A stretch of 51,488 nucleotides of DNA from Burkholderiales bacterium (GTDB lineage Bacteria > Pseudomonadota > Gammaproteobacteria > Burkholderiales > Burkholderiaceae_D): contig JACPWS010000010.1 of NCBI GenBank assembly GCA_016196925.1, positions 1-51,488 on the forward strand, read 5' to 3'. The position numbers were made by a program, and so were the translations under genes. Numbering within the stretch: position 1 is the stretch's first letter; every line of letters begins with the position of its first letter. A model generated the notes under the pieces. The model saw only the letters and a program-made list of their open reading frames with translations. It did not search any database and had not been told where the DNA came from. Below, one piece after another: positions 1 through 8,700 of this stretch.

Positions 1-810
1 GGACTGGCCTTGTTTTGCTGCGCCCGCCCCGATACCGACCTCAGCATAGAAGTGCGCGAAATCCTGGCCTCGGGCGAATTTCCGCTCAAGAAAATGCCCA
101 GCCGCATCGCCAGGCTGGAAAAGCTGTCGGACGACGTGATGCTGATCGCGCTGCAATTGCCGGCCGCCGAGCGCCTGGCTTACCGCGCCGGCCAGTACAT
201 AGAATTCATGCTGCGCGACGGCAAGCGCCGCAGCTACAGCATGGCGAATGCGCCGCACCTGGACGACTACATCACCCTGCACCTGCGCCACATGCCGGGC
301 GGACTGTTCACCGACCATGTGTTCTCGAGCATGAAAGAGCGCGACATCCTGCGCTTCGAAGGCCCGCACGGCACTTTCTTCCTGCGCGAAGACAGCGACA
401 AGCCGATTATCCTGCTGGCTTCCGGCACCGGCTTCGCCCCGATCAAGGCCTTGATGGAACACCTGATTTACGAAAAATCGCCGCGCCCGGTGACCCTGTA
501 CTGGGGCGGCCGCCGCCCGGCCGACCTGTATATGGATGCGCTGTGCCGGGAATGGGCCGCCAGCCTGCCGCATTTCAACTACGTGCCGGTGGTGTCGGAC
601 GCCTTGCCGCAAGACGGCTGGAGCGGCCGCAGCGGCTTCGTGCACCAGGCCGTGATGGCGGATCACCCCGACCTGTCCGGCTACCAGGTGTACGCCTGCG
701 GGGCACCGGTCGTGATCGCGTCGGCGCAACGCGATTTCGTGGCGCAGTGCCGCTTGCCGGCGGAAGAGTTCTTCGCCGACTCGTTCACTTCGGAAGCGGA
801 TTTGAATTAA
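1..810 (+). CDS. CDP-6-deoxy-glucoseen reductase-like flavin/2Fe-2S oxidoreductase, 3' part
   Basis: The reading frame is open from the first base, so the gene starts upstream of the window. The first visible residues, GLALFCCARP, look like the end of a plant-type 2Fe-2S ferredoxin domain with its last cluster cysteine. Next comes an FAD-binding domain with the RSYSMAN motif, then an NAD(P)H-binding domain with LLASGTGFAPIKA and a late YACGAP motif. This ferredoxin-FAD-NAD order matches the AscD/CDP-6-deoxy-delta-3,4-glucoseen reductase group and related ring-hydroxylase reductases, which pass electrons from NAD(P)H through flavin to an iron-sulfur centre. The partner is not visible, so the substrate pathway is open. 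It ends at TAA with no obvious terminator. Confidence 0.85.
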   Translation, partial: GLALFCCARPDTDLSIEVREILASGEFPLKKMPSRIARLEKLSDDVMLIALQLPAAERLAYRAGQYIEFMLRDGKRRSYSMANAPHLDDYITLHLRHMPGGLFTDHVFSSMKERDILRFEGPHGTFFLREDSDKPIILLASGTGFAPIKALMEHLIYEKSPRPVTLYWGGRRPADLYMDALCREWAASLPHFNYVPVVSDALPQDGWSGRSGFVHQAVMADHPDLSGYQVYACGAPVVIASAQRDFVAQCRLPAEEFFADSFTSEADLN

Positions 811-830
811 AGGCGAACACTGAGACCTGC

Positions 831-923
831 ATGAATTATGATCTTATCGAATTTGCGAACGCTTCTTACCGTAATGAGATGACTCGTCTGATGAAGACAC
901 TTAGGACACGAGGGGAGAATTGA
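831..923 (+). CDS. Putative 30-residue leader or small protein upstream of the Abi gene
   Basis: A 30-codon ORF starts at ATG 831 and stops at TGA 921-923. The last base of that stop is the first base of the Abi ATG, a TGATG junction typical of translational coupling. The predicted peptide is mixed and charged, with RLMKTLRTRGEN at its end, and has no recognisable domain or signal. Its own ribosome site is weak: only AAGGCG, about 15 bases upstream. The base composition looks less GC-rich than the preceding gene and matches the Abi gene. It may be a small antitoxin, a coupling leader or chance, and it could equally be part of an RNA element upstream of the Abi gene. Confidence is low. Confidence 0.35.
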   Translation: MNYDLIEFANASYRNEMTRLMKTLRTRGEN

Positions 924-1915
924 TGGCATACCCAAAACCCTGGCAAAGCTACGAGACCCAACTCGGTCAGCTCATCACGCGTGGCATGCAGGTCACTGAC
1001 AACGAACGCGCGCTCGACTATCTCGAGCGTATTGGTTACTACCGCCTTAGTGGTTACTGGCTTGCCTTTCGCGAGCGCTCCGGGCAGCTGGTAATGCTAG
1101 ATGAAAACGGTAAAAAGCCCAAAAAGCTCAAAGTCGAAACTTTGGCACTGGATCAATTCAAGGCTGGAGCCACCTTCCAAAATGCAGTCGATTTGTACGT
1201 ATTCGACAAGCAACTACGCCTACTGGTAATGGATGCATTGGAACGCATTGAGATCGCCCTGCGCGTCGATGTTTCCCACACCCTTGGCAAGCAGGGCACT
1301 TTCGCCTACCTCAAGCCCGAACTGTTTCACGACGACTTCAGCCGCAAACTCGACCAGAATTGCGGAGTGAGCCAGCACCACGAATGGCTAAGCAAGCACG
1401 CGCAGTTAATCAGTCGCTCCAAGGAGGAATTCGTACGCCACAACAAGGCAAAGTACGGCCTACCGCTAGCGATCTGGGTGGCCTGCGAGGTATGGGACTT
1501 CGGTACGCTGTCTACGCTCTTCAACGGCATGCGCGAAACTGAGCAGGATACTATTTCCAGCCAATACGGTATAAGCAACGGCCGAGTGTTTGCTACCTGG
1601 TTGCGTAGCCTGAACTACCTACGCAATGTATGCGCTCACCACAGCCGACTGTGGAACCGCAACATCGTCGATCAGCCGCGGCTACCAGCCGCAGCGGAAC
1701 TACCTTGGGTGGCACCATTCGAAACCAATTCACACGCCCGCGCCCGCTGCTATTTGCTGTTATGCATGACTCGTCATTTATTGCAGGTAGTCAACCCACG
1801 CTCTACCTGGCCTCCGCGGATGAAGTCGCACTTGCTAGCCTTCCCCGATTTAACACATCTGGGGTTAAATCTCGCGGGCATGGGTGCACAGGCAGGATGG
1901 GATACGCAATGGTAG
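923..1915 (+). CDS. Abi_2 (AbiD/AbiF-like) abortive infection protein with HEPN motif
   Basis: A 330-residue protein of the Abi_2 family. It opens with the family's typical region (residues roughly 10-50: QLITRGMQV, YLERIGYYRLSGYW). It contains a HEPN RNase-type motif, R234-N-V-C-A-H239, within LRNVCAHHSRLWNR. Members are phage-defence proteins thought to cleave RNA and stop growth of infected cells; some act as toxins controlled by an antitoxin. The ATG at 923 is chosen because AGGGGAG lies just upstream; an in-frame TTG sits one codon earlier. The gene is less GC-rich than its neighbours by eye, which suggests transfer. It overlaps the preceding small ORF, and a candidate small RNA faces its 3' end. 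Confidence 0.88.
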   Translation: MAYPKPWQSYETQLGQLITRGMQVTDNERALDYLERIGYYRLSGYWLAFRERSGQLVMLDENGKKPKKLKVETLALDQFKAGATFQNAVDLYVFDKQLRLLVMDALERIEIALRVDVSHTLGKQGTFAYLKPELFHDDFSRKLDQNCGVSQHHEWLSKHAQLISRSKEEFVRHNKAKYGLPLAIWVACEVWDFGTLSTLFNGMRETEQDTISSQYGISNGRVFATWLRSLNYLRNVCAHHSRLWNRNIVDQPRLPAAAELPWVAPFETNSHARARCYLLLCMTRHLLQVVNPRSTWPPRMKSHLLAFPDLTHLGLNLAGMGAQAGWDTQW

Positions 1916-1940
1916 CGTAGAGGCACGACGAACAGACAAT

Positions 1941-1996
1941 AAAAAACCCCTCAGCAGCATTCCCACCGAAGTGGTTCAACCGAGAGAGGCCGTGTT
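1941..1996 (-). ncRNA. Candidate small structured RNA opposing the Abi gene
   Basis: No protein gene lies between 1916 and 2308. On the minus strand a strong promoter (2031-2003) would start transcription near 1996. The resulting RNA of about 55 bases can form a CCAC-UUCG-GUGG tetraloop hairpin (1974-1963). An outer stem pairs CCUCUC (1989-1984) with GAGGGG (1952-1947) and is followed at once by six U residues (1946-1941), the form of an intrinsic terminator. Promoter, compact fold and terminator together suggest a stand-alone small RNA that ends about 25 bases from the Abi stop codon. A role as RNA antitoxin or regulator of the Abi gene is inference. I could not match it to a known RNA family. 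Confidence 0.5.
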
Positions 1997-2002
1997 GACC
2001 AA

Positions 2003-2031
2003 ATTGTAGACTGACTTAAAACACCCGTCAA
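2003..2031 (-). promoter_or_regulatory. Sigma70-type promoter, leftward, for the candidate small RNA
   Basis: On the minus strand, TTGACG (2031-2026), a 17-base spacer and TACAAT (2008-2003) give a near-consensus promoter. The expected start is A at about 1996. The -35 hexamer lies inside the first unit of the 10-bp tandem repeat, so a factor bound to the repeat would compete with or recruit polymerase here. Confidence 0.6.
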
Positions 2032-2070
2032 CACCCATATACACCCATAGATACCCATAATCACCTTTAC
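2021..2070. repeat. Five-unit 10-bp tandem repeat between divergent promoters
   Basis: Successive 10-base blocks read ACACCCGTCA, ACACCCATAT, ACACCCATAG, ATACCCATAA and TCACCTTTAC. The first four share the core AYACCC at the same phase, and the fifth is degenerate. A period of one helical turn places all cores on one face of the DNA, as in operators for cooperatively binding proteins. The array lies between a leftward promoter (2031-2003, overlapping) and a rightward promoter (2088-2116). It is too short and too regular in period to be a CRISPR array. Confidence 0.7.
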
Positions 2071-2087
2071 AAATATCGGAATTTTTT

Positions 2088-2116
2088 TTGACGCAGTGCG
2101 CAAAACGTCCTACTAT
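2088..2116 (+). promoter_or_regulatory. Sigma70-type promoter, rightward, for the structured leader or small RNA
   Basis: TTGACG (2088-2093), a 17-base spacer and TACTAT (2111-2116) form a strong promoter preceded by an eight-T tract. The expected start is near 2123. It is the only convincing promoter I see for the aminotransferase gene at 2309, but an intrinsic terminator lies between them. Confidence 0.6.
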
Positions 2117-2122
2117 CCGTTT

Positions 2123-2266
2123 TATGACGCTTTTTACCGACATGTCTTCACCGAATATTGCGCGACGTCCTGCCTCGCTGTGCGAGCCTGGGTCGATGTG
2201 AGCGTGCGCGTAACATGAGCGTCAGCGCAAATAATAGCCACAGGTCTCGCCCTGTGGCTTTTTTTA
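2123..2266 (+). ncRNA. Structured RNA of about 140 nt: small RNA or attenuator leader
   Basis: Starting at the predicted transcription start, nested stems can form by eye. TGACGCT (2125-2131) pairs with AGCGTCA (2218-2224); CATGT (2141-2145) with ACATG (2213-2217); GCGC-G-ACG (2160-2167) with CGTGCGC (2203-2209); and CTCGC (2174-2178) with GCGAG (2182-2186). This makes one long interrupted rod whose closing stem begins two bases after the start, followed by a clean terminator (2236-2265). Either it is an independent RNA, or it is a cis leader that controls read-through into the aminotransferase gene 43 bases downstream. A short ORF (ATG 2124 or 2142, stop 2201) lies inside. No known riboswitch signature was recognised. 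Confidence 0.5.
2236..2265 (+). terminator. Intrinsic terminator ahead of the aminotransferase gene
   Basis: A perfect 9-bp stem, AGCCACAGG (2236-2244) and CCTGTGGCT (2251-2259), with a 6-base loop, runs into seven T residues. Its place between a strong promoter and the next gene makes it either the end of a small RNA or an attenuator. Confidence 0.85.
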
Positions 2267-2308
2267 TATCTATTCACAATTTTCTGCACCGATCTTGGGA
2301 GTCTCACC

Positions 2309-3499
2309 ATGGAATTCAGCCAGTACAACGTCAATGCCCTGATGTACATCACACCGCGGCCGGAACTCGTGTTCACCGAAGGCAGCGGCATGTGGCTGAC
2401 CGACCACAAGGGCAAGCGCTATCTCGATTACCTGCAAGGCTGGGCCGTCAACTGTCTCGGTCACTGCCCGCCGGCGATCCAGCAGGCGCTGGTTGCCCAG
2501 TCGAAAAAACTGCTGAACCCTTCCCCGGCGTTTTACAACGAACCGATGATAGAACTGGCCGATCTGCTGACCAAGAATTCCTGCTACGACCGCGTGTTTT
2601 TCGCCAACAGCGGCGCCGAAGCGAACGAAGGCGCGATCAAGCTGGCGCGCAAATGGGGCCAGTTGCACAAGAACGGCGCGTTTGAAATCATCACCTTCGG
2701 CCACGGCTTCCACGGCCGCACCCTGGCCACCATGTCGGCGTCCGGCAAGCCGGGCTGGGACACCATCTTCGCGCCGCAAGTCAGCGGTTTCCCCAAGGCC
2801 GAGCTGAACGATATCGTCTCGGTGGAAAATCTGATCAACGAAAACACCGTCGCCATTATGCTGGAGCCGGTGCAAGGCGAAGGCGGCGTCTTGCCGGCCA
2901 GCCGCGAATTCATGCAAGCGCTGCGCGCGCTGACCAAACAGCACAAGCTGTTGCTGATCGTCGATGAAGTGCAATCCGGCATGGGCCGCACCGGCGAATT
3001 GTTCGGCTACCAGTTATCGGGCATAGAACCGGACATCATGACGCTGGCCAAGGGTATAGGCGGCGGCGTGCCGCTCGGCGCCTTGCTGTGCCGCGAAGAG
3101 GTGGCCTGCTTCGTGCCCGGCGACCAGGGCGGCACCTATAACGGCAACCCGCTGATCACCGCAGTCGGCGTCGCCGTGCTGAAAGAATTGCTGCAGCCGG
3201 GCTTTCTGGCCAGCGTCAAAGAAAAAAGCGATTACCTGAGCCAGGCGCTGTGGGATATCTCGGAAGAATTCGGCTTGCAAGGCGAGCGCGGCGAAGGCTT
3301 GCTGCGCGCGCTGAGGCTGGGCAGCGATATCGGCGGCGCCATCGTGGAAGCCGCGCGCAATCTGGAACCGGCCGGCTTGCTGCTGAATTCGCCGCGCCCC
3401 GACTTGCTGCGCTTCATGCCGGCGCTGAACGTCAGCATAGACGAGATCGACCAGATGATCTCCATGTTGCGCACCGTGTTGCAGCAAGTGAAGAAATAG
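2309..3499 (+). CDS. Acetylornithine-type (class III) aminotransferase
   Basis: A 396-residue PLP enzyme of class III, closest in form to acetylornithine/succinylornithine aminotransferases. It shows the substrate/PLP loop [15 protein letters not shown] (about residues 98-112), the EPVQGEGG stretch, [13 protein letters not shown] with the PLP-contacting Asp, and the Schiff-base Lys248 in [15 protein letters not shown]. ArgD-type enzymes exchange an amino group with 2-oxoglutarate in arginine synthesis, but related enzymes act on other omega-amino acids, so the exact substrate is not certain. The start is supported by GGGAG 9-13 bases upstream. Length fits the family. Transcription appears to pass through the upstream structured leader and terminator, which suggests attenuation. 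Confidence 0.85.
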   Translation: MEFSQYNVNALMYITPRPELVFTEGSGMWLTDHKGKRYLDYLQGWAVNCLGHCPPAIQQALVAQSKKLLNPSPAFYNEPMIELADLLTKNSCYDRVFFANSGAEANEGAIKLARKWGQLHKNGAFEIITFGHGFHGRTLATMSASGKPGWDTIFAPQVSGFPKAELNDIVSVENLINENTVAIMLEPVQGEGGVLPASREFMQALRALTKQHKLLLIVDEVQSGMGRTGELFGYQLSGIEPDIMTLAKGIGGGVPLGALLCREEVACFVPGDQGGTYNGNPLITAVGVAVLKELLQPGFLASVKEKSDYLSQALWDISEEFGLQGERGEGLLRALRLGSDIGGAIVEAARNLEPAGLLLNSPRPDLLRFMPALNVSIDEIDQMISMLRTVLQQVKK

Positions 3500-3507
3500 T
3501 CCCGCCG

Positions 3508-3601
3508 CGCGCAACGATGACTTGAGCATCGTTGCGCGGCCTCCTGCGCAACGATCATCTGTCGCGCCTCCGGCGTAGCGCAGGCAAAACGCAGCGGAGG
3601 C
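3508..3601. terminator. Two palindromes after the aminotransferase gene
   Basis: CGCGCAACGATG (3508-3519) and CATCGTTGCGCG (3527-3538) form a perfect 12-bp stem with a 7-base loop, starting eight bases after the stop codon. A partial third copy of the arm, TGCGCAACGAT, follows at about 3545. A second stem pairs GCCTCCG (3566-3572) with CGGAGGC (3595-3601). No T-run follows, so these may be RNA-stabilising or repeat palindromes rather than classical terminators. Confidence 0.5.
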
Positions 3602-3625
3602 CGCGAATTATCATTTTTGAATATG

Positions 3626-3631
3626 TATAAT
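3626..3631 (+). promoter_or_regulatory. Likely -10 box (TATAAT) of the S9 peptidase gene
   Basis: A perfect TATAAT lies 31 bases before the chosen ATG at 3662. No good -35 hexamer was found 16-18 bases upstream, where the second palindrome of the preceding intergenic region ends. If used, transcription starts near 3638, which rules out the in-frame TTG at 3617 and ATG at 3623 as start codons. Confidence 0.45.
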
Positions 3632-3661
3632 GCATTTTCCAAAAATTTTAATCAAAACTCT

Positions 3662-5656
3662 ATGAGTCACTCTTACCTGCGGGCATGCTCGAAATTCCTG
3701 CTCAAGTTCTGCCTGCTCGGATTCTGCTCGCTCAGTATGGCAGCGCAAGCGCAACTGATACCGGTCTCGCAATTTTTCCAAAACCCACGCTTCAGCGACG
3801 CCAAACTCTCCCCGGATGGAAAGTCGCTGGCGATGTTAATGAGCGGACACGACGACCGGGTGGTATTGGCGGTGCTGGAAATCGGACAGCTGCAACCCAA
3901 AGTGATCGCCAACTATGGCATACGGGATATCCGCAACTTTCATTGGGTGAACAATGAGCGGCTGGTGTATGACCTGAGCAATCGCAAGCTGGCGCAAGGC
4001 GAGACTTTTTACGGTCCCGGTTTATATGCAGTGAATAAAGACGGCACGAAACGCCTCAGCTTCGTCAATCATTCGACCGCGTATTCTCAGCGCCACCTGA
4101 CCGAACGCCTGCTGCCCTGGAACACCTTTTTCCTGGACGTGGCCCACAACGGCGATACGGCCGATATTTTCGTGATTCAGGGCGTCGATCCCGACGGCGG
4201 CAGCAACAGCGCTTACGACCTGTACCGGCTCAACACCCTCACCGGCAATACCGAATTGATAGAACGCCCCGGCAAAGTCAGCAAATGGCTGATCGACAAA
4301 CAGGGGGTGCCGCGCATCGCCAGAACGATAGCCGGCGCGATCGCGACTATCCATTACAAAGACCCGAAAACAGGTCAATGGCGCAAATTGGCGGAATTTG
4401 ACTGGACGAAAAAACACGATATCGATCCGCTATTTTTCAGCCCGGAAGGCGATCTTTATGTGCGCGCCTATCACGGCCAGGATACCAGTTCGCTGTATCG
4501 TTTCGACCTGCAAAAAAACCAGCTGGAAGACGATCCCGTCATTTCTCTGAAAGGCTATGACTTTAACGGTGACTTCGCTTACGCCACCCTGCAAAAAAAG
4601 GTGCTGGGCATACACTATGAAATGGGCACGGCAGCCAGCCTGTGGTTCGACGAGGACATGGCGCTGCGTCAAAAAAAGCTGGATGAATTGCTGCCGAATA
4701 CGGTGAATCGTATTTCGGTCGGCGAAGAAAATCGGGCAAGCACGCTGCTGGTGCACTCTTACTCCGATACCGAACCCGGCCTGTGGCAGTTGTACGATTT
4801 TGTCAGCGGAAAACTCACGCGTCTCGGCAACAGTCAGCCCGGCATCGATCCGGCGCAGATGTCATTTAAAGAGTTGGTGCACTTCAAGGCCAGGGATGGG
4901 CTGGAGATTCCGGCCTACCTGACTTTACCCAAGCAAGGCACAGAAAAAAATCTGCCCATGGTGGTATTGGTGCATGGCGGCCCCTATGTGCGCGGCGGTC
5001 ATTGGGACTGGAAACCGGAAGTGCAATTTCTCGCATCCAGGGGATATGCCGTGCTGGAACCTGAGTTTCGCGGAAGTACCGGTTATGGGATGAAACATTT
5101 CCAGGCCGGTATAAAACAGTGGGGCCTGGCCATGCAAGATGACATTGCCGACGGTACGCGCTGGGCGATTACTCAGGGCTATGCGGACCCCAAGCGGATC
5201 TGCATCGCGGGCGCCAGCTATGGCGGCTACGCTACCCTGATGGGACTCATCAAAGATCCCGATCTCTATCGTTGCGGCATCGACTGGGTCGGGGTCACCG
5301 ACATCAATCTGCTCTACGATATCCACTGGAGCGACGTCTCCGAAGAATGGAAAACATATGGCATGCCGGCTCTGGTCGGCGATCCGCTCAAGGATGCGGC
5401 ACAACTGAAAGCGACTTCGCCGATAGAAAATGTCGCGCGCATCAAGCAGCCCTTATTGCTGGCCTATGGCGGCGCCGACCGGCGCGTGCCGCTACCGCAT
5501 GGCAGCAATTTCTATGACGCGGTCAAAGCAGGCAATCCCAGGGTCGAATGGGTGGAATATCCGGAAGAAGGACATGGATTCTATTTACTGAAAAATAAAG
5601 TCGATTTCTGGAGCAGAGTAGAGACATTCCTGGAGCAGAACATCAAACAAAAGTAG
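3662..5656 (+). CDS. S9 family prolyl oligopeptidase-like exported peptidase
   Basis: About 664 residues. The N terminus is a Sec signal (positive start, hydrophobic LLKFCLLGFCSLSMAA, AQA cleavage region), so the enzyme is probably periplasmic. Residues about 30-400 form the beta-propeller gate of the acylaminoacyl/dipeptidyl peptidase group, with DAKLSPDGKSLAML near the start. The C-terminal alpha/beta hydrolase carries Ser519 in GASYGGYATL, Asp606 in GGADRRVP and His638 in EEGHGF, the full S9 triad. Upstream in-frame starts are rejected because they lie on the -10 box and would delay the signal peptide; no clear ribosome site precedes 3662. It lies just upstream of a tricorn-like protease, so both may act in peptide breakdown. 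Confidence 0.88.
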   Translation: MSHSYLRACSKFLLKFCLLGFCSLSMAAQAQLIPVSQFFQNPRFSDAKLSPDGKSLAMLMSGHDDRVVLAVLEIGQLQPKVIANYGIRDIRNFHWVNNERLVYDLSNRKLAQGETFYGPGLYAVNKDGTKRLSFVNHSTAYSQRHLTERLLPWNTFFLDVAHNGDTADIFVIQGVDPDGGSNSAYDLYRLNTLTGNTELIERPGKVSKWLIDKQGVPRIARTIAGAIATIHYKDPKTGQWRKLAEFDWTKKHDIDPLFFSPEGDLYVRAYHGQDTSSLYRFDLQKNQLEDDPVISLKGYDFNGDFAYATLQKKVLGIHYEMGTAASLWFDEDMALRQKKLDELLPNTVNRISVGEENRASTLLVHSYSDTEPGLWQLYDFVSGKLTRLGNSQPGIDPAQMSFKELVHFKARDGLEIPAYLTLPKQGTEKNLPMVVLVHGGPYVRGGHWDWKPEVQFLASRGYAVLEPEFRGSTGYGMKHFQAGIKQWGLAMQDDIADGTRWAITQGYADPKRICIAGASYGGYATLMGLIKDPDLYRCGIDWVGVTDINLLYDIHWSDVSEEWKTYGMPALVGDPLKDAAQLKATSPIENVARIKQPLLLAYGGADRRVPLPHGSNFYDAVKAGNPRVEWVEYPEEGHGFYLLKNKVDFWSRVETFLEQNIKQK

Positions 5657-5767
5657 TTCTGCCGGGATAGCTTCCCAAAATCAACTATGCTTTGCCACTC
5701 GACGGCAAATCACGTGAAATATACAAGCTTGCGAATTTAAACCCTTCCATCATCCAACGATAACGAT

Positions 5768-8700
5768 ATGAGACTCTCCCGACTCGCGCTTACCCTCAGC
5801 TTGGCCGGCATGCTGGCTTCCGCCTGGGCCGTGCCCGCCTATTACCGTTTCCCCGCCATCCGCGGCGACGCCGTGGTGTTCACTGCCGAAGGCGATTTAT
5901 GGAAAGTCGCGGCCGGCGGCGGCCAGGCGCAGCGCCTGACCACGCATCCGGCCGCGGAAACACTGCCCGCCATTTCGCACGACGGTAAGTGGCTGGCGTT
6001 TTCGGCCGCCTATGAAGGCGCGACCGAAGCCTATGTGATGCCGCTGGCCGGCGGTCTGCCCAAGCGCATCAGCTTCGAAAACGGCGCGGTCAGCGTGCTG
6101 GGCTGGACCGCCCAGGGCGAGGTGCTGGTCAGCAGCCAGCACAACAGCGGCCCTTCGGCGCACCGCATCGTGGCCGCGATAGCGCCGCAAAGCATGCTGC
6201 GCCGCGTATTCCCGGTGGCCGACGCGAACGAGGCGGTGCTGGACGATAGCGGCAAGACCTTATATTTCACGCGCTACGGTCTACACATGACGAACGACAA
6301 TGCCAAGCGCTACCGCGGCGGCGCGCTGGCGCAACTGTGGCGCTACGACTTGCAAGGCCAGGGCGAAGCCGTGCGCCTGCTGGCGAACGACGGCAGCAAC
6401 AATAAACGCCCTATGTGGTGGCAGGGACGGCTGTATTTCCTGAGCGACCGCGACGGCGCCTACAACCTGTACAGCATGCAGCCGGACGGCGGCGATCAGC
6501 GCGCGCTGACTGCGCAGCGCGAGTGGGAAGTGCGCAACGCCGCGCTCGGCGACGGCCAGATCGTGTATCAGCTCGGCGCCGATCTGCACGTATTCGACCT
6601 GGCAAAAAATAGCGATCGCAAGCTGGAAATAGACTTGCTGTCCGATTTCGACCAGCAACGCAAGCGTCTGATCCGGACGCCGCTCGATAACCTGAACGAA
6701 GTGAACCTGGCAGGCCAGCAGGAGCGCCTGCTCGTCACCGCACGCGGCCACGTCACACTGGCCGGAACCGGCGCGCAACGCCGCATCACGCTGGCGCTGC
6801 CGGACAACGCCAGGGCGCGCGCCGCGGTGTTTTCGCACGACGACAAGGCGGTGTATGCGATCGTCGACAGCAGCGGCGAAAACGAAATCTGGAAATTCCC
6901 AGCCGACGGCGTAGGCCCGGGCGTCGCGCTGACCAGTGGCGGCGAGGTGCACCGCTGGCAAATCCTGCCTTCGCCGGACGGCAAATGGCTGGCGCATAGC
7001 GACCAGCGCGGCCGTCTGTGGCTGCTCGATCTGGCCACGAAAGCGAATCAGCTGATCGACGACGGCGGCAAATTCGGCATCAACCGCCAGGTGGATATCG
7101 CCTGGTCGCCGGACAGCAAGAGCATCGCCTTGGTGCGGGCGGACAGCAAGCTGCAACGCGAGCAAATCGGCTTGTATGCGCTGGCCAGCAAACAACTGCA
7201 CTTCGTCACCAGCGACCGTTACGAATCGCGCAGCCCGACGTTTTCGCCCGATGGGCGCTGGCTGTATTTCATCTCGAACCGGACCTTCCAGGTCGGCAAC
7301 CGCGCGCCCTGGGGCGACCGCAACATGGGACCGGTGTTCGACAAGCGCGGCGGCGTGTATGCGCTGGCCTTGCAGGCGGAAAACCGCTTCCCGTTCAAGC
7401 CGGACGACGAGCTGAGCAAGTCCGCCGAAATCAAAAAGCCCGCCGCGGACGAGGCCGCAAAAACGGATAAGATCGCCCAGCCCGCGCTGCCGTCTATCCA
7501 ATACGCCGGTCTGGCACAGCGCCTGTACCAGGTGCCGCTGGCGGCCGGCAATTACCGCGACCTGGCGCTGGACGACAAGCGCCTGTACTTCATGGAGCAG
7601 GATGGCGGCGACGACAAGTTCAGCCTGAAGACCCTGGCTATCGCCAAGACCAGCCCGCAGCCGGAAGTGTTTGCCAGCGGCGTGCGCCAGTTCGCGCTGG
7701 CCACCGACAAGAAGCATGTCTACTACCGCAGCCATGCAGCCGCTGCGCCCGGCGAGTTTGTGATCGTGGAAGCCGGCGCCAAGCAGCCGGCCGATATCGG
7801 CAAGGCCAAGGTCAGGCTGGATGACTGGAGCTTCACGCTCGATCCGCGTCTGGAATGGCAACAGATGTTTGCCGATGCCTGGCGCATGCACCGCGATTTC
7901 CTGTTCGACGACAAGATGCGCGGCGTGGACTGGAACAAGATGCGCGCCAAATATGCGCCGTTGGTGGAGCGCGTGACCGACCGCGCCGAGCTGAACGACG
8001 TGCTGGCGATGCTGGCCAGCGAAGTCGGCACCCTGCATTCGCAAGTCGCGCCCGGCGATCTGCGCAAGGCCGCTTCTGAAGGCCAGCCGGCTGGCTTGGG
8101 CGCAGTGTTGGCGCGCACGGCGGACGGCTATAAAATCGAGCACATCTACCGCAGCGAAGCGGAGCAACCGGCCGAACGCGCCCCGCTGGCGCAGCCGGAT
8201 CTGGATGTGCGGGAAGGCGACGTGATCACCAGCGTCAACGGCCAGCCCGTGCTGGAGGCGCGCGATATTTCCGATCTGTTGCTGAACCAGGCCGACCAGC
8301 AAGTGCTGCTGCATGTCAGGCGCGGCGCTCAGGCGGCGCGCGCCGTGATCGTGACCCCGGTCAGCATGGACAAGCAAAATAACCTGCGTTACAGCGACTG
8401 GGAACAGGAGCGCAGCGAACGCGTGCATCGTGCATCCAAGGGCAGCATAGGCTACCTGCATCTGCGCGCGATGGGGCAACGCGATATCGCCAGTTTTGCG
8501 CGCGAGTTTTACAGCAATATCGCCAGGGACGGTCTGATCATCGACGTGCGCCGCAATAACGGCGGCAATATCGACAGCTGGATCATAGAGAAACTATTGC
8601 GCAAGGCCTGGGCCTTCTGGTCCGAGCCGCATGGCCAGCCGGCCACCAATATGCAGCAGACTTTCCGCGGCCATCTGGTGGTGCTGATCGACGAGCTGAC

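Noticed and set aside
2021-2070. Possible CRISPR array
   Set aside because: Units are 10 bases with no spacers, and there are no cas genes nearby.
2123-2266. 4.5S, 6S or tmRNA identity for the structured RNA
   Set aside because: None of the conserved loops or sequence blocks of these RNAs that I know are present.
3617-3661. Upstream TTG/ATG starts for the S9 peptidase
   Set aside because: They overlap a perfect -10 box and would place 15 residues before the signal peptide.
6281-8479. Long minus-strand ORF of about 730 codons opposite the tricorn-like gene
   Set aside because: It has no start context and no family resemblance, is rich in His, Arg, Gln and Ala, and mirrors a GC-rich coding strand with a clear S41 protein on the other side.
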